A stretch of DNA of 61,177 nt, taken from Amycolatopsis pittospori (GTDB lineage Bacteria; Actinomycetota; Actinomycetes; Mycobacteriales; Pseudonocardiaceae). The notes under the pieces were generated by a model. It saw only the letters and a list, made by a program, of their open reading frames with translations. It was not told the DNA's origin and did not search any database. This document shows positions 42,222 through 51,419 of this stretch, one piece after another (the first letter of the stretch is position 1; each line of letters opens with the position of its first letter). The stretch lies in contig NZ_JACBXD010000047.1 of the NCBI RefSeq assembly GCF_013870525.1, positions 1-61,177 of the forward strand. Direction: 5' to 3'. The position numbers were made by a program, and so were the translations under genes.

Positions 42222-43975
42222 GTCAGCGGCCTGCCGACGTCGACCTTCGCGACACAGACGGGAGCGCCCTTGGCGGACAACTGGAAACCGACCTTGTCGA
42301 ACAGTCCCTCGATCGGCAGGTACATCGTGTGCAGACCGGGCTGGAACCAGACCGGCACGCGCACTCCGTCGCGGTCCACGACGCCTTCGCCGCCGTCCCC
42401 GGTGAAGTAGTCGATCCGCAGCAGGTACCGCCCGAGAACAGGCGTGTCCAAAGGAACGCGCACCAGTTGCTCGCCGACGGTGTACCCGCAGCCCGCCACC
42501 GGACCGGGCAGCCCGCGGGCGACCGATTCCACCCCGGTGATGGTCTTCGCGGTGCCCGAAGCGTCCAAAAGGGACATCCGGCTGGTCGGCTGGTCGAACA
42601 GGACTCCCGGGATCAGGCCCACCACCCGTGAGGTGCGGGCGTTCTCGCCGAACCAGTCGTGCAGGATGTCACCCGGCACCGTCGTGTCGTACAGGACGAG
42701 ATCGCGATCCCGTTCCATCGAGGCACGCGCGTTGGCGAGGAATTCCCGGGAATGCTCGAACCGCAAACCCGGTGCGAGCCGCGTGAACCCGACGGCCGAA
42801 CTCGCGATCAGCGCCAGGCTCAGCACCAGGGCCAGCGGACGTTTCGCCGTGGACGGCTCAGGATCCGGTGCACGGTCGAAGGGTTTGGGCTCCAGGAAGG
42901 CGAAAGCCACGCACAGCGCGACGACGAGCGCCAGATCGGCGACATAGCGCGGATCGCTGCCCAGCTCCGGGCCGACCTCGGTGAGCCGGGTCGCCGCGGA
43001 AAGCCCGATGTCCGCCACGAACACGACACCGAGCAGGAGCCACGCCTTCCGCGCCCGGAGTCCGCCGACGCGGACCCCGGCGACCAGGATCAGGACCGCC
43101 GCGAGCAGGAGCAGAATCCTGACCACCACCGGGGAAGGGGCGAAGGTCGCGCCGGGCCCCGGGCCCGACCAAGGCCCGCCCGCCATCCCGGGGACCAGCG
43201 TGTCGCCGATCATCCGGCCGGTCATGTCCGCGACCGTGCCGACGGTGACCGGTCCCCCGCCCTGCCCGACCTGGCTGGTGGTCGACGCGAGGAAGACGGC
43301 GGCGTATCCGGCCAGCACCACCACGAAAACGCCCCAGAGCACGACCTGGCGTCGCAGGGAAACGCCGAGCAGCGCGGTGATCCCGGCGACCAGGAGCGGG
43401 ATGAACACGGCCTTCTCGTAGAAAGCGAGGCCGAAGACCGTCCATGCCACGGTGGCGATCGCCCAGCGGCCGCCGTCGGCGAGATACCGCACATGGGCGT
43501 GCAGTGCGGCGGTGGTGGCCAGCAGCACGGGTGCGATCTGGATCGCGTAGGCCCACCACAGTGTCGGGACGAGCAGCAGCGTCGACGTCGTGAACATCGT
43601 GAACGGGACGAGGATCCCCCAGCGGCGACCGAAACAGCGCACCAGGATCGCCCACAGGAGCATCGACGACACCGCCTGCATGAGCAGAACCGGCGCCATC
43701 AGCACGGCGAAGTTCAACGGCGCCCACGCCGTCAGCAGGTCGGCGAGCAGGAACCCGCCCGGTGCCAGATGTCCGTGGTAGTCCTGGAAGAAGTAGCCGA
43801 AGTCGAACGGCCCCGCCTTCGCGGCGTGGTAGGTGATGACGAAGTCGTCCTGCGCGAGACTGCCGCGCAACGCCGCCCACACGTGGAGCGCGAACGGGAC
43901 CACACCGGCGGCGAACGCGGCGAAAACGATCGCCGACGGTCTCCACAGGCGAGTCTTCTCCCCCGATACCAGCAC
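42215..43975 (-). CDS. Polytopic membrane protein, GT-C-like, 586 aa
   Basis: Integral membrane protein with about 10-12 helices in residues 10-390 and a C-terminal extracytoplasmic beta-rich domain (ARASMERDRDLVLYDTTVPG, GRYLLRIDYFTGDGGEG). The first external loop contains GSLAQDDFVITYHAAKAGPF, an Asp-Asp pair of the kind used by GT-C/GT39-like transferases. It is therefore probably a lipid-phosphate-sugar-dependent glycosyltransferase of unknown specificity. GTG 43975 was chosen because GAGG lies six bases upstream and it avoids overlap with the preceding gene, whose stop is 8 bases away. Co-transcription with the VWA protein upstream is likely. Confidence 0.72.
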   Translation of the reverse strand: MLVSGEKTRLWRPSAIVFAAFAAGVVPFALHVWAALRGSLAQDDFVITYHAAKAGPFDFGYFFQDYHGHLAPGGFLLADLLTAWAPLNFAVLMAPVLLMQAVSSMLLWAILVRCFGRRWGILVPFTMFTTSTLLLVPTLWWAYAIQIAPVLLATTAALHAHVRYLADGGRWAIATVAWTVFGLAFYEKAVFIPLLVAGITALLGVSLRRQVVLWGVFVVVLAGYAAVFLASTTSQVGQGGGPVTVGTVADMTGRMIGDTLVPGMAGGPWSGPGPGATFAPSPVVVRILLLLAAVLILVAGVRVGGLRARKAWLLLGVVFVADIGLSAATRLTEVGPELGSDPRYVADLALVVALCVAFAFLEPKPFDRAPDPEPSTAKRPLALVLSLALIASSAVGFTRLAPGLRFEHSREFLANARASMERDRDLVLYDTTVPGDILHDWFGENARTSRVVGLIPGVLFDQPTSRMSLLDASGTAKTITGVESVARGLPGPVAGCGYTVGEQLVRVPLDTPVLGRYLLRIDYFTGDGGEGVVDRDGVRVPVWFQPGLHTMYLPIEGLFDKVGFQLSAKGAPVCVAKVDVGRPLTQ

Positions 43976-43983
43976 TTTTCGCC

Positions 43984-45576
43984 TCAATTCTTGCAGGTGG
44001 GCGGCTGGCACATGATCTTGCTCAGCGCCTGATAGAAGACGTCGGAGATCTTCCGCGGATCCGGGGTGGTGAACGAATCCCCTCCCGTGGCGGTGGAAAC
44101 CTGCTTCAGCTCGGACGCGTCGATATCCGGTCCGATGCCGATCCCGATGACGGGCAACGGTTTCCGCGGGTCCTGGAGCTTGCCCAGTTCTTCCAGCAAA
44201 CGCGGCAGGCCGATCGTGTCGCCGTCCTCGTTGCGGCCGTCGGTGAGCACGACGACCAGGTTGATGCGGCCGGGTTTCCAGTTCTGCCTGGCATTCTGGT
44301 ACGCGGCGAGGATCGAGTCGTAAAGCCCTGTCGCCCCGCCGGGTTTCGGGCGCACGGCCTGGAGTTGCTCCACACCGCCGGAGGTCTTCTGCTCGGCGAT
44401 CGTCCGCATCGGCAACAGGACCCGGTAGTCCTTGTCACCGTCCAATTTGGTCGAGAACAGCCACAGGCCCAGTTCCGTGGTCGGTTTGAACAGCCCGAGT
44501 CCTTGTGTGGCCGCCTGCAGGGTGAGTTCCATCCGGCTCTTCCCCGCGCCGGGTACGGCGGCGGCCATCGAGCCCGAGACGTCGAGCAGGACCTGGACCC
44601 GGGCGCTGAGATTCGCTCCTGCCCAGGCCTGCAGTGCGGCGTAGAGGTCCGCTGCGGGCGGGGGTCCGGACGGCTGCGGCGCCGGATCGGTCCGGCTGTC
44701 CTGTGCTCGCGGAACGGCGAACTGTCCGGTGGGCGCCCGGAAACCCGCGTCGGCGAAGGTCGCGCCGGCGAGAGGATCGAGCAGCAGCCGCAGAAAACGT
44801 TCCGCCGCACCCCGCGAAGCCTCGGACGCCTTGGGCAGCACGACATACGGATAGTCGAAGCCCTGCACCGGGACTCCCAGGTACGCCGCCACCAGATTCC
44901 TCGCGAGCACGGCTTGTTCGGTCGCCGGGAAGGCGGCCGGGAACCGGCCCTGCGTCTGCTCCGGCACGGAGAGCTTGCGGATGGCGGCGGTGAAGGCCGC
45001 GCCCGGATCGGGTGCCTTCTCGGTCAGCTTCCGCAGGCCGAGCAAGGTGGCGATACCCAGCGGATCACGAGCCGGATCCGGCATCCCGACCGGCGCCCCG
45101 TCGAGGACCTCCTGCCAGGCGAGGCCCCTGCCCGGCCAGCCGAACCGCCGCGCGCTTTCGTCGGGAAGTCCCAGCACCACCGGGGAACTCGCCACCGATT
45201 GACCGGACTCCGGCAGGTTCCACGCCCCGGAGTCCCTGGCCTGCAACAACATCGTGCTCGACTCGGGAACCCAGACGTCGGGCCCCGAGGAGGTGGTGGT
45301 GCCGAGCGCGTCCGCCGTCTTCGCCGATTCGCTCGCGGTCACGTCGACGCTGAAGCATTCCTCCTGCGGCACGGTCGCCGCGAGCCGCGTGAGCACCGGC
45401 GCGATGTCGGGTGCGGCGGTGATCTCGACCGGGGTCAGGGCGTCACAACCGTTGCCCGCCAACCGGGCACGCAGATAGTCGACGCCCCACCAGGCGCCGA
45501 GCGCGATCACCAGCAACAGGCTCAAGACGACGACGGGCGCGTGGGAACGCCGTCCACGCCTCGGGCCTACCTGCAT
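43984..45576 (-). CDS. Membrane-anchored protein with solute-binding-like and VWA domains
   Basis: Exported protein, 530 aa, with an N-terminal membrane anchor (about 14-35, VVVLSLLLVIALGAWWGVDY) after a basic tail (GPRRGRRSH). The middle (about 40-300) resembles type 2 periplasmic binding proteins (VEITAAPDIAPVLTRLAATV, TTSSGPDVWVPESS, LVAAYLGVPVQGFDYPYVVL). The C-terminal von Willebrand A domain has a full MIDAS, D332-x-S334-x-S336 in LLDVSGSMAA, with a later Asp in VVLTDGRNEDGD. Such proteins bind a ligand or partner protein in a metal-dependent way. ATG 45576 is seven bases after GGAGG; ATG 45582 is too close to it. It lies between envelope glycosyltransferase genes, so a role in wall assembly is possible. 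Confidence 0.8.
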   Translation of the reverse strand: MQVGPRRGRRSHAPVVVLSLLLVIALGAWWGVDYLRARLAGNGCDALTPVEITAAPDIAPVLTRLAATVPQEECFSVDVTASESAKTADALGTTTSSGPDVWVPESSTMLLQARDSGAWNLPESGQSVASSPVVLGLPDESARRFGWPGRGLAWQEVLDGAPVGMPDPARDPLGIATLLGLRKLTEKAPDPGAAFTAAIRKLSVPEQTQGRFPAAFPATEQAVLARNLVAAYLGVPVQGFDYPYVVLPKASEASRGAAERFLRLLLDPLAGATFADAGFRAPTGQFAVPRAQDSRTDPAPQPSGPPPAADLYAALQAWAGANLSARVQVLLDVSGSMAAAVPGAGKSRMELTLQAATQGLGLFKPTTELGLWLFSTKLDGDKDYRVLLPMRTIAEQKTSGGVEQLQAVRPKPGGATGLYDSILAAYQNARQNWKPGRINLVVVLTDGRNEDGDTIGLPRLLEELGKLQDPRKPLPVIGIGIGPDIDASELKQVSTATGGDSFTTPDPRKISDVFYQALSKIMCQPPTCKN

Positions 45577-45679
45577 GTGCATGCCTCCGAGGTGCGGTGC
45601 GGGACCTGGGATGTTGCCCAATACGCCCGCGCACGTCAACCCTCCGGTAACTTACGCCCGCCCCGGTGCGGCAGATGGC

Positions 45680-47794
45680 CTAACCGAAGTAGCGGCCGGT
45701 CCCGATGTCGGCGCCGACGGACTGCCACCAGCCGGCGTCGCCCGTGGTGTCGATCCCGTCGGCGATCACCGTCGCACCGGCACTCTTCACGGTGTCGATG
45801 AGACTCCGCAACGAGCGCTCGGCCAGCGGTTCCGTCCGGCGTTCGGCCAGGCGCGGCGAGATCCGGACCGTCCGCACCGGCACGTCCACGAGACAGAGGA
45901 CGTCCCCGGCCGCGCCGAAGTCCTGGAGTTCCGCGTCGACCCCGATCTCGGCGAGCAGGTTCAGGTTGTCGACGGTCTCACCGAGGTCGCCGAGCACGGC
46001 ACCGGCCGGGAAGCCCAGCCTCAGCCGCGACGGTCCCAACCCGGTCTCCGTGAGCACGCGCCGCATCGTCCCGACGAGATCCGGGTCCGCGGCCTGGTGC
46101 GGTGTCAGTCCGACGACCATCGGGAGCCTGTCGTCCGCCTCCTGGCAAGCGGTGCGGATGAGCCATTCACCGAGCGGGACGATGAGACCGGTCTCGTCGG
46201 CGAAGCGGACGCAGGTGTCGTGACCGATCCGGCCGTGACGGGGATGGTTCCATGCGAGCCTGGCCTCGATCCCCGCCGGCGTGCTGTTCGCCAGCCACGT
46301 CAGCGGCCGGAACACGACCTCGATCTCACCGATCTCCCAGGCGCTGGCCATTGAGACGGCCAGGCCGAACTCGTGCCGTTCCCTGGTATCGAGCGCGGAA
46401 TCGGACATCGCCCACTGCCGGTAGCCGTTGGCCTGCGCCCGGCGCAGCGTCATGCCGGAGACGCGCAGCAGCTCGGTCGGCGCGATGTCCCTCGGCGGCC
46501 GGTGCACGACCCCGATGCACGCGGAGACCGCGACACCGCTCCCGCCCTCGAGGTAGACCGGCTCGGACAGTTCCTGGTTGATCATGCCGATGACGGTCGC
46601 CACGTCGGGACTGGCGGCGGTGTTCTGGAGGAGGATGCCGAACTCGTCGCCGCCGATCCGCGCGACGATCGCCTCTTCGCCGCCCACCACGGCTCGCAGC
46701 TTCGCGGCGACGTTCTTCAACAGGTCGTCGCTCGGTTTCTGGCCGAGCCCGCCCGCGATCAGGGAGAACCCGTCGAGGTCGAGGTGATAGACCGTGACGC
46801 CGAAAGCGGGGTCGGCGTGCCGCAGCGCCCGCTCCAGACGAGTACTGAAGAACTGCCGGTTCGGCAGGCCCGTCAGTGGATCGTGCAGGGCCTGGCGGCT
46901 CAGTTGCCGCTGGAGCAGGGAGACGTCGGTGTCGCCCTCGACCAGGGTGATCAGCTGCTGCGGCTCGCCCGCCGGGTCGCGGATGACGGCGCCGGTGAAC
47001 GCGGCCCACATCGTGTCGCCCTCTTCGCCGACGAGTCTTCGTGACAGTTCGAGTCGCTGGCTCTCGCCTTCGAGCAGCTTCCGGTAACCCTCGCGCAGGC
47101 CGTCGGCGTCTTCGACGTGGAGCAGGTCGTAGAGATTGAGACCGATCACGTCGGCGACCGGCCGGTTCAAGAGGTCGGCCAGTGCCGGGTTCACCCGCTG
47201 GACGCGACCGTCGACCCTGGTGACGGCGACCCCGGTCGACGAACCGGAGAACAGCTGCTCGAACCGTGCCTGCGTGAGCACCAGCTCACGCCGGGTCTCG
47301 CGTTCGAGGGTGACCAGTGTGCGGCTCAGATCCTCCTGCTGCCGCTGGATGCTCTCCCGCAGGGCCTCGCCGTAGCCGGCCGCGAGCGCGCCGAGCACCT
47401 GGAGCACCCGTTCGGGAAGCGACCTCACGCTCCGCAATTCCGGCTCGTGCAAAAGCCCCTTGCCCAGTACCTCCATCGTGCGACGCAGGCTGTCCGGCCC
47501 GACACACCTGAGCGCGACGAGCCGCGCGCCTGCCTCGGTGGCCTGCGCGGGCTCGGCTTCGTCGCTCAGCACCGCCGCGAACACCTGGTCCAGGAGAGCC
47601 GTGAAATGCTCTTCGATCTGGGCGTGGGTGTACGGAAGATAGACCGCGCTCGTGACCAGGTAGGCCCACTTGCGGGCAAGTGTCGCCCGCGTCGGCGCGG
47701 AATTCTTCCTCTTGGGCGAAGCGGAGGACGCGGTTATCTTGGGCGCGTTCGGGGACGCGGGGTACTCGTCGCCGTCCGGAAATGGGGCAGTCAC
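45680..47794 (-). CDS. Diguanylate cyclase with PAS, GGDEF and degenerate EAL domains
   Basis: Cyclic-di-GMP enzyme, about 704 aa. An N-terminal helical domain (to about 180) and a PAS domain (about 185-300, RFEQLFSGSSTGVAVTRVDG) precede the GGDEF domain, with HDPLTGLPNR and an intact IGGDEF (G381 region). In the EAL domain the signature is E510-A-R512 instead of EAL, the DDFG motif is QDFG (LQDFGAAGD), and the KID-type lysine is replaced (VRISPR). The protein should make c-di-GMP; hydrolysis is doubtful and the EAL domain may only bind the nucleotide. GTG 47794 has AGGA nine bases upstream; GTG 47848 is the longer alternative. No membrane segment, so it is cytoplasmic. Confidence 0.88.
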   Translation of the reverse strand: MTAPFPDGDEYPASPNAPKITASSASPKRKNSAPTRATLARKWAYLVTSAVYLPYTHAQIEEHFTALLDQVFAAVLSDEAEPAQATEAGARLVALRCVGPDSLRRTMEVLGKGLLHEPELRSVRSLPERVLQVLGALAAGYGEALRESIQRQQEDLSRTLVTLERETRRELVLTQARFEQLFSGSSTGVAVTRVDGRVQRVNPALADLLNRPVADVIGLNLYDLLHVEDADGLREGYRKLLEGESQRLELSRRLVGEEGDTMWAAFTGAVIRDPAGEPQQLITLVEGDTDVSLLQRQLSRQALHDPLTGLPNRQFFSTRLERALRHADPAFGVTVYHLDLDGFSLIAGGLGQKPSDDLLKNVAAKLRAVVGGEEAIVARIGGDEFGILLQNTAASPDVATVIGMINQELSEPVYLEGGSGVAVSACIGVVHRPPRDIAPTELLRVSGMTLRRAQANGYRQWAMSDSALDTRERHEFGLAVSMASAWEIGEIEVVFRPLTWLANSTPAGIEARLAWNHPRHGRIGHDTCVRFADETGLIVPLGEWLIRTACQEADDRLPMVVGLTPHQAADPDLVGTMRRVLTETGLGPSRLRLGFPAGAVLGDLGETVDNLNLLAEIGVDAELQDFGAAGDVLCLVDVPVRTVRISPRLAERRTEPLAERSLRSLIDTVKSAGATVIADGIDTTGDAGWWQSVGADIGTGRYFG

Positions 47795-47899
47795 GTCTGC
47801 CGGTCCTGGGGTCGTTTTCGTATTCCGTGGTGGAGGAACATCCTCCACGATTCTCTGGCCATACTCACGGTTTATCCGTCACCCAATCGGGTGGTAACC

Positions 47900-48955
47900 C
47901 TACGGTACTGCAACACCGACCTTTTCCCGAAGCCAAGCGCGGGTGGCATCCCGATACGCGGCCGCGTTGCGATGTAACGCCAGCGAATGTCCGGCACCGG
48001 GCAGAACATACGTGGAAAGCTCGGCTTCGGGCCGGTAGTACGGCGCTTCCGACGGCCGCAGGGTCTGCCCGCTCGAGCAGTCCCGAAGGGCGAAGAGACC
48101 GCAGAACAGGATGTCCTTCTCACCGACCGCCTGGAAAACCGGCACCCGGATCCCCTTGGTCGCGGGCAGGACGATGCCGAACACGGCGACGGTTCCCATT
48201 CCCGGTACCGAAACCTGGTCCTTGGTCGCCTCATCCGCTTCGATGACCCGCGGGTCGGCATTTTCCGTCGCGTAGAACAGTCCGGCACGCGCTCCCGGTT
48301 TCGTCGTGAAATACAACGGATCGCTGCCGAGGGAACCGAGCCGGTCGTCCGCGAATGCGGGCTGCAGCCCGAAAAGGACGCCGAGCGTCAAGGCCGGGAC
48401 CGAGGGCAGATGCGTCATGCCGGTGAGGATCACGCCGTCGACGTCGTGATACGTCGACGCCTCGGCCGCCACGATGCCCGAGCCGACCGAATGTCCGACG
48501 ATGACGACCTTCTCGAACGGCACGCCACCGACGCGGCCGGCGCGCAGGTGTCCGACCACCTCGTGCATCGAGCGCGCGAGCACCGGCAGCAGGAGCGGCA
48601 GGCTGAGCGGTTTACTGCTTCCGCCCGAGCCGAGCTGGTCCGCGGCGAAGGTCGCGTAGCCGTTCTTGGCCATGTCGCGCTGGTACGAATAGCGATCCGG
48701 GTCGTACGGCAGGTCCCAGTAGGCGCTGTTGTAGGTGCCTCCGTGCACCAGCAACTGGACCGCCTTGGGCGCCGGGCCCTCGGGCAGGCAGAACCGGCCG
48801 TGCACGGTGGCCTGCTCGCCGAGCGGACCGGTGACCGGCAGATCCGTGTCGGAACAGCGGACGTCGACGGCCTCGGCGGGCGCGGCTACCAGGAATCCAC
48901 CGAGGAGTACGCAGCAGGCGGCCATCGCCGTGGCCAGTTTGAGCGGCATTCGCAC
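47900..48955 (-). CDS. Secreted alpha/beta hydrolase
   Basis: Exported hydrolase, 351 aa, with a signal peptide (about 1-29, LATAMAACCVLLGGFLVAAP, ending AEA). The alpha/beta fold shows LLVHGGTYNSAYWD, the nucleophile elbow GHSVGSG and a late His in VLPGAGHSLALHRNA. The family contains lipases and esterases of actinobacteria; the substrate is unknown. GTG 48955 lies five bases after GAGAGG. It follows the P450 gene on the same strand after about 70 bases that include GGTAAT (49007-49012). Confidence 0.85.
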   Translation of the reverse strand: MRMPLKLATAMAACCVLLGGFLVAAPAEAVDVRCSDTDLPVTGPLGEQATVHGRFCLPEGPAPKAVQLLVHGGTYNSAYWDLPYDPDRYSYQRDMAKNGYATFAADQLGSGGSSKPLSLPLLLPVLARSMHEVVGHLRAGRVGGVPFEKVVIVGHSVGSGIVAAEASTYHDVDGVILTGMTHLPSVPALTLGVLFGLQPAFADDRLGSLGSDPLYFTTKPGARAGLFYATENADPRVIEADEATKDQVSVPGMGTVAVFGIVLPATKGIRVPVFQAVGEKDILFCGLFALRDCSSGQTLRPSEAPYYRPEAELSTYVLPGAGHSLALHRNAAAYRDATRAWLREKVGVAVP

Positions 48956-49025
48956 AGAACCCTCTCCGGAATCGGAACGCTCGGAAGGAGGATGAACCCT
49001 ACACCCGGTAATCGAACGCGCACCG

Positions 49026-50369
49026 TCAGCCCGGATTTCGCCGCACCACGGTCATCGGCAACCGGTTCGGCTGCATCGTCGCTTTGATCTTGGGGAAGAC
49101 CTTCACCCCTGGTAGCGGCTCCAGCCGCCACTTCGCGCCGATCGTCGCCGCCACCAAGGCGATCTCCGTCGGCGCGAACTGATGGCCCGGACACAGCCGG
49201 GCCCCCGCGCCGAACGGGATGAACGCGCCCTTCGGCACCGCGGCGGCTCGCTCGGGCTCCCAGCGATCGGGGTCGAATCGCTCGGGATCGGGGAACCAGC
49301 GGGCATCCCGGTGCAGCGTGTGCTGGCTGACCGCGACCTCGGTACCGGCGGGAATGCGCACGCCCCCGAGTTCGACGTCCTCCCGCGCGCGCCGCATCAG
49401 GATCACCGGCGGCGTGCGGCGGACGACCTCGTTGATGATCCGTTGCGTGTAGACCAGGCGTGGCAAGTGTTCGAAGCGCGCGGGACCGCCCGCCAGCACG
49501 TCGTCGACCTCGGCGTGGAACCGGCGTTCGATCTCCGGATGCGCGCCGATCTCGTGAAAGAACCAGGCCAGCGCGACGGCGGTGGTCTCGGCGCCGGTGG
49601 TGAGGATCGTGATGACCTCGTCCTCCACCTGACGGTCGGTCATCTTCTCGCCGGTCTCGTCGTCCTTGGCCAGCAACAACATCGACAACAGGTCGCCGTG
49701 GTCGCCACCCTTCTCCCGCGCCTTCAGGACGGCGTCGCCGATGACCCGGCGCAGCCGCGCGGCCGCGGCGTCGAACTCGCGGTTCGCCGGGATCGGCAGC
49801 CGTTCCACGAACTTCGGCGAGAAGGCTCGCACCATCACGTACTTCAGCATGATCGGGATCGACCGCTGGATCTCCGACAGCGCGTCGTCGCCGAGTTCGG
49901 TGGAGAACAGCGTGCGCCCGGAGATGGTCAGCGCGAGATCCTGCATCCGCCGGTCGAAGTCCACCACCTCGCCCGGTTTCCACGAGTCGGCAAGGTCTAC
50001 AGCGAGCTTCGTCATCGTCGTCTCGGCGTAGAGCGCGATGCGGCTTCGCTGGAACGCGGGCAACATCATCCGCCGTTGCCGCTGGTTGAAGGCACCGTTC
50101 GAAGTCGCGAGGCCGTCACCGAACAGCGGCCGCATTTTGTCGAACACGATGCCTTTGTCGAATTTTCCCGCGTCGGCGGCGAGCAGCCGCCAGGCCAGTT
50201 CCGGCGTGGTGACCAGGTAGACCGGCATCGGGCCGAAGTCCAGCCGGACGACGTCACCGCTCGAACCCAGTGAGGACAGCAGTTTCAGCGGGTCACGGAG
50301 CATCGGGACGGTATGCCCCAGCAGGGGCCAGCGACCGGGTGCGACGGGGACGTCCGGACGTGGTGCCAT
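49026..50369 (-). CDS. Cytochrome P450
   Basis: Heme monooxygenase, 447 aa, with the heme-binding motif FGAGARLCPG (axial C393), the I-helix segment TTGAETTAVALAWFFHEIG and the ExxR motif EVVR of the K helix. It lacks a membrane anchor, so it is soluble and needs separate ferredoxin and reductase, which are not adjacent. The layout MAPRPDVPVAPGRWPLLGHT and the PERFDPDRW motif resemble the CYP4/CYP102-like bacterial group found near terpene cyclases, but no such enzyme is present. The substrate is unknown. ATG 50369 follows GGGAG at nine bases. Confidence 0.93.
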   Translation of the reverse strand: MAPRPDVPVAPGRWPLLGHTVPMLRDPLKLLSSLGSSGDVVRLDFGPMPVYLVTTPELAWRLLAADAGKFDKGIVFDKMRPLFGDGLATSNGAFNQRQRRMMLPAFQRSRIALYAETTMTKLAVDLADSWKPGEVVDFDRRMQDLALTISGRTLFSTELGDDALSEIQRSIPIMLKYVMVRAFSPKFVERLPIPANREFDAAAARLRRVIGDAVLKAREKGGDHGDLLSMLLLAKDDETGEKMTDRQVEDEVITILTTGAETTAVALAWFFHEIGAHPEIERRFHAEVDDVLAGGPARFEHLPRLVYTQRIINEVVRRTPPVILMRRAREDVELGGVRIPAGTEVAVSQHTLHRDARWFPDPERFDPDRWEPERAAAVPKGAFIPFGAGARLCPGHQFAPTEIALVAATIGAKWRLEPLPGVKVFPKIKATMQPNRLPMTVVRRNPG

Positions 50370-50501
50370 CGTGCTCGTCTCCCGTGCCTAGGCGTTGAAC
50401 CCGGCCACCTTAGGGCCGCAGGAGGGTGGACGGGGTTCCGCCGCCGCACATCCACACGATCGGACGATGGCGACGCGCTCCCGGATGCCCGATAGACTCC
50501 T

Positions 50502-51353
50502 GTGCCCCAACGGATTCCCAACGGAACGGCGGCGACGACGGTGACTTCGAACCTGAGCTGGGTCCCCCCAGAGGTCGACACGAACGTGCCGAATCCCGCG
50601 CGGGTCTACGACTACTGGCTCGACGGCGACCACAACTTCCAGGCCGACCGCGACCTGGGCGACCAGGTCCTGAAGATCATGCCCGGGGTCCGCGACGCGG
50701 CACGCCTCAACCGCGCGTTCCTGCGCCGTGCCGCGCTGCACATGGTCGAAGCGGGCGTGCGGCAGTTCCTCGACATCGGCTCCGGCATCCCGACCGTCGG
50801 CAACCTGCACGAGATCGTCCAGCAGATCGACCCGGAGTGCCGGGTCGTCTACGTCGACCGCGAATCGGTCGCCGTGGCACACGCGAAACTGCTGCTGCGC
50901 GACAACGACCGGTGCGCGGCGCTGCAGGCGGACCTGCGAGACGTCAACGACATCCTCAACGCGCCGGAGGCCAAGGAACTGCTCGACCTCGACCAGCCGG
51001 TCGGCGTGTTCATGTTGCTGCTCCTGCATTTCGTGCCGGACTCCTGGGATCCGCACACGATCCTGGCCCGCTACCGCGACCGGATCGCCCCTGGCAGCTT
51101 CCTCGCTCTCTCGCACGTCGCCGCCGACGCGGACTCGCAGGGGCTCGACGAGGCCATCGAGGCGTACAAGGGCACGCAGAACGACCCGATCCCCCGGACC
51201 CACGACCAGGTGCTGTCGTTCTTCGACGGTTTCGACGTCATCGAGCCCGGCGTCGTCGGCTGCGCGATGTGGAACCCCCAGGGCGCCGGCGACATGTCGG
51301 ACAACCCGGAGATCAACTCGCTCCCGTACGCCGGGGTGGGCCGCAAACCCTGA
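50502..51353 (+). CDS. SAM-dependent methyltransferase, SAV_2177/DUF574 family
   Basis: Methyltransferase-fold protein of a family expanded in Streptomyces and relatives, 283 aa. Visible are the family N-terminus NPARVYDYWLDGDHNFQADR, motif I FLDIGSGIPTVGN, the acidic strand VVYVDRESVAVAHA, LQADLRDVNDIL and LLLLHFVPD. No substrate is known for the family. GTG 50502 follows TAGACT at three bases with no ribosome site; GTG 50541 is in frame as an alternative. It is followed by a perfect hairpin shared with the convergent gene. Confidence 0.9.
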   Translation: MPQRIPNGTAATTVTSNLSWVPPEVDTNVPNPARVYDYWLDGDHNFQADRDLGDQVLKIMPGVRDAARLNRAFLRRAALHMVEAGVRQFLDIGSGIPTVGNLHEIVQQIDPECRVVYVDRESVAVAHAKLLLRDNDRCAALQADLRDVNDILNAPEAKELLDLDQPVGVFMLLLLHFVPDSWDPHTILARYRDRIAPGSFLALSHVAADADSQGLDEAIEAYKGTQNDPIPRTHDQVLSFFDGFDVIEPGVVGCAMWNPQGAGDMSDNPEINSLPYAGVGRKP

Positions 51354-51365
51354 GCGCCTGGTCAC

Positions 51366-51419
51366 CGTGGTCGTGAGTGGCGATTCGGGTTAGAACCCGA
51401 ATCGCCACTCACGACCACG
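51366..51419. terminator. Perfect hairpin between convergent genes, TCGTGAGTG family
   Basis: Arms 51366-51390 and 51395-51419 are perfectly complementary over 25 bases with a 4-base spacer. The element fills nearly the whole 66-base gap between two convergent stop codons, so it can act as a bidirectional terminator. The outer part TCGTGAGTG is shared with 14588, 56866 and 59808; the inner stem differs. Confidence 0.88.

Noticed and set aside
49026..51353. Secondary-metabolite gene cluster around the P450 and methyltransferases
   Set aside because: No core biosynthetic enzyme (PKS, NRPS, terpene cyclase, RiPP precursor) is visible, and neighbouring genes point in different directions.
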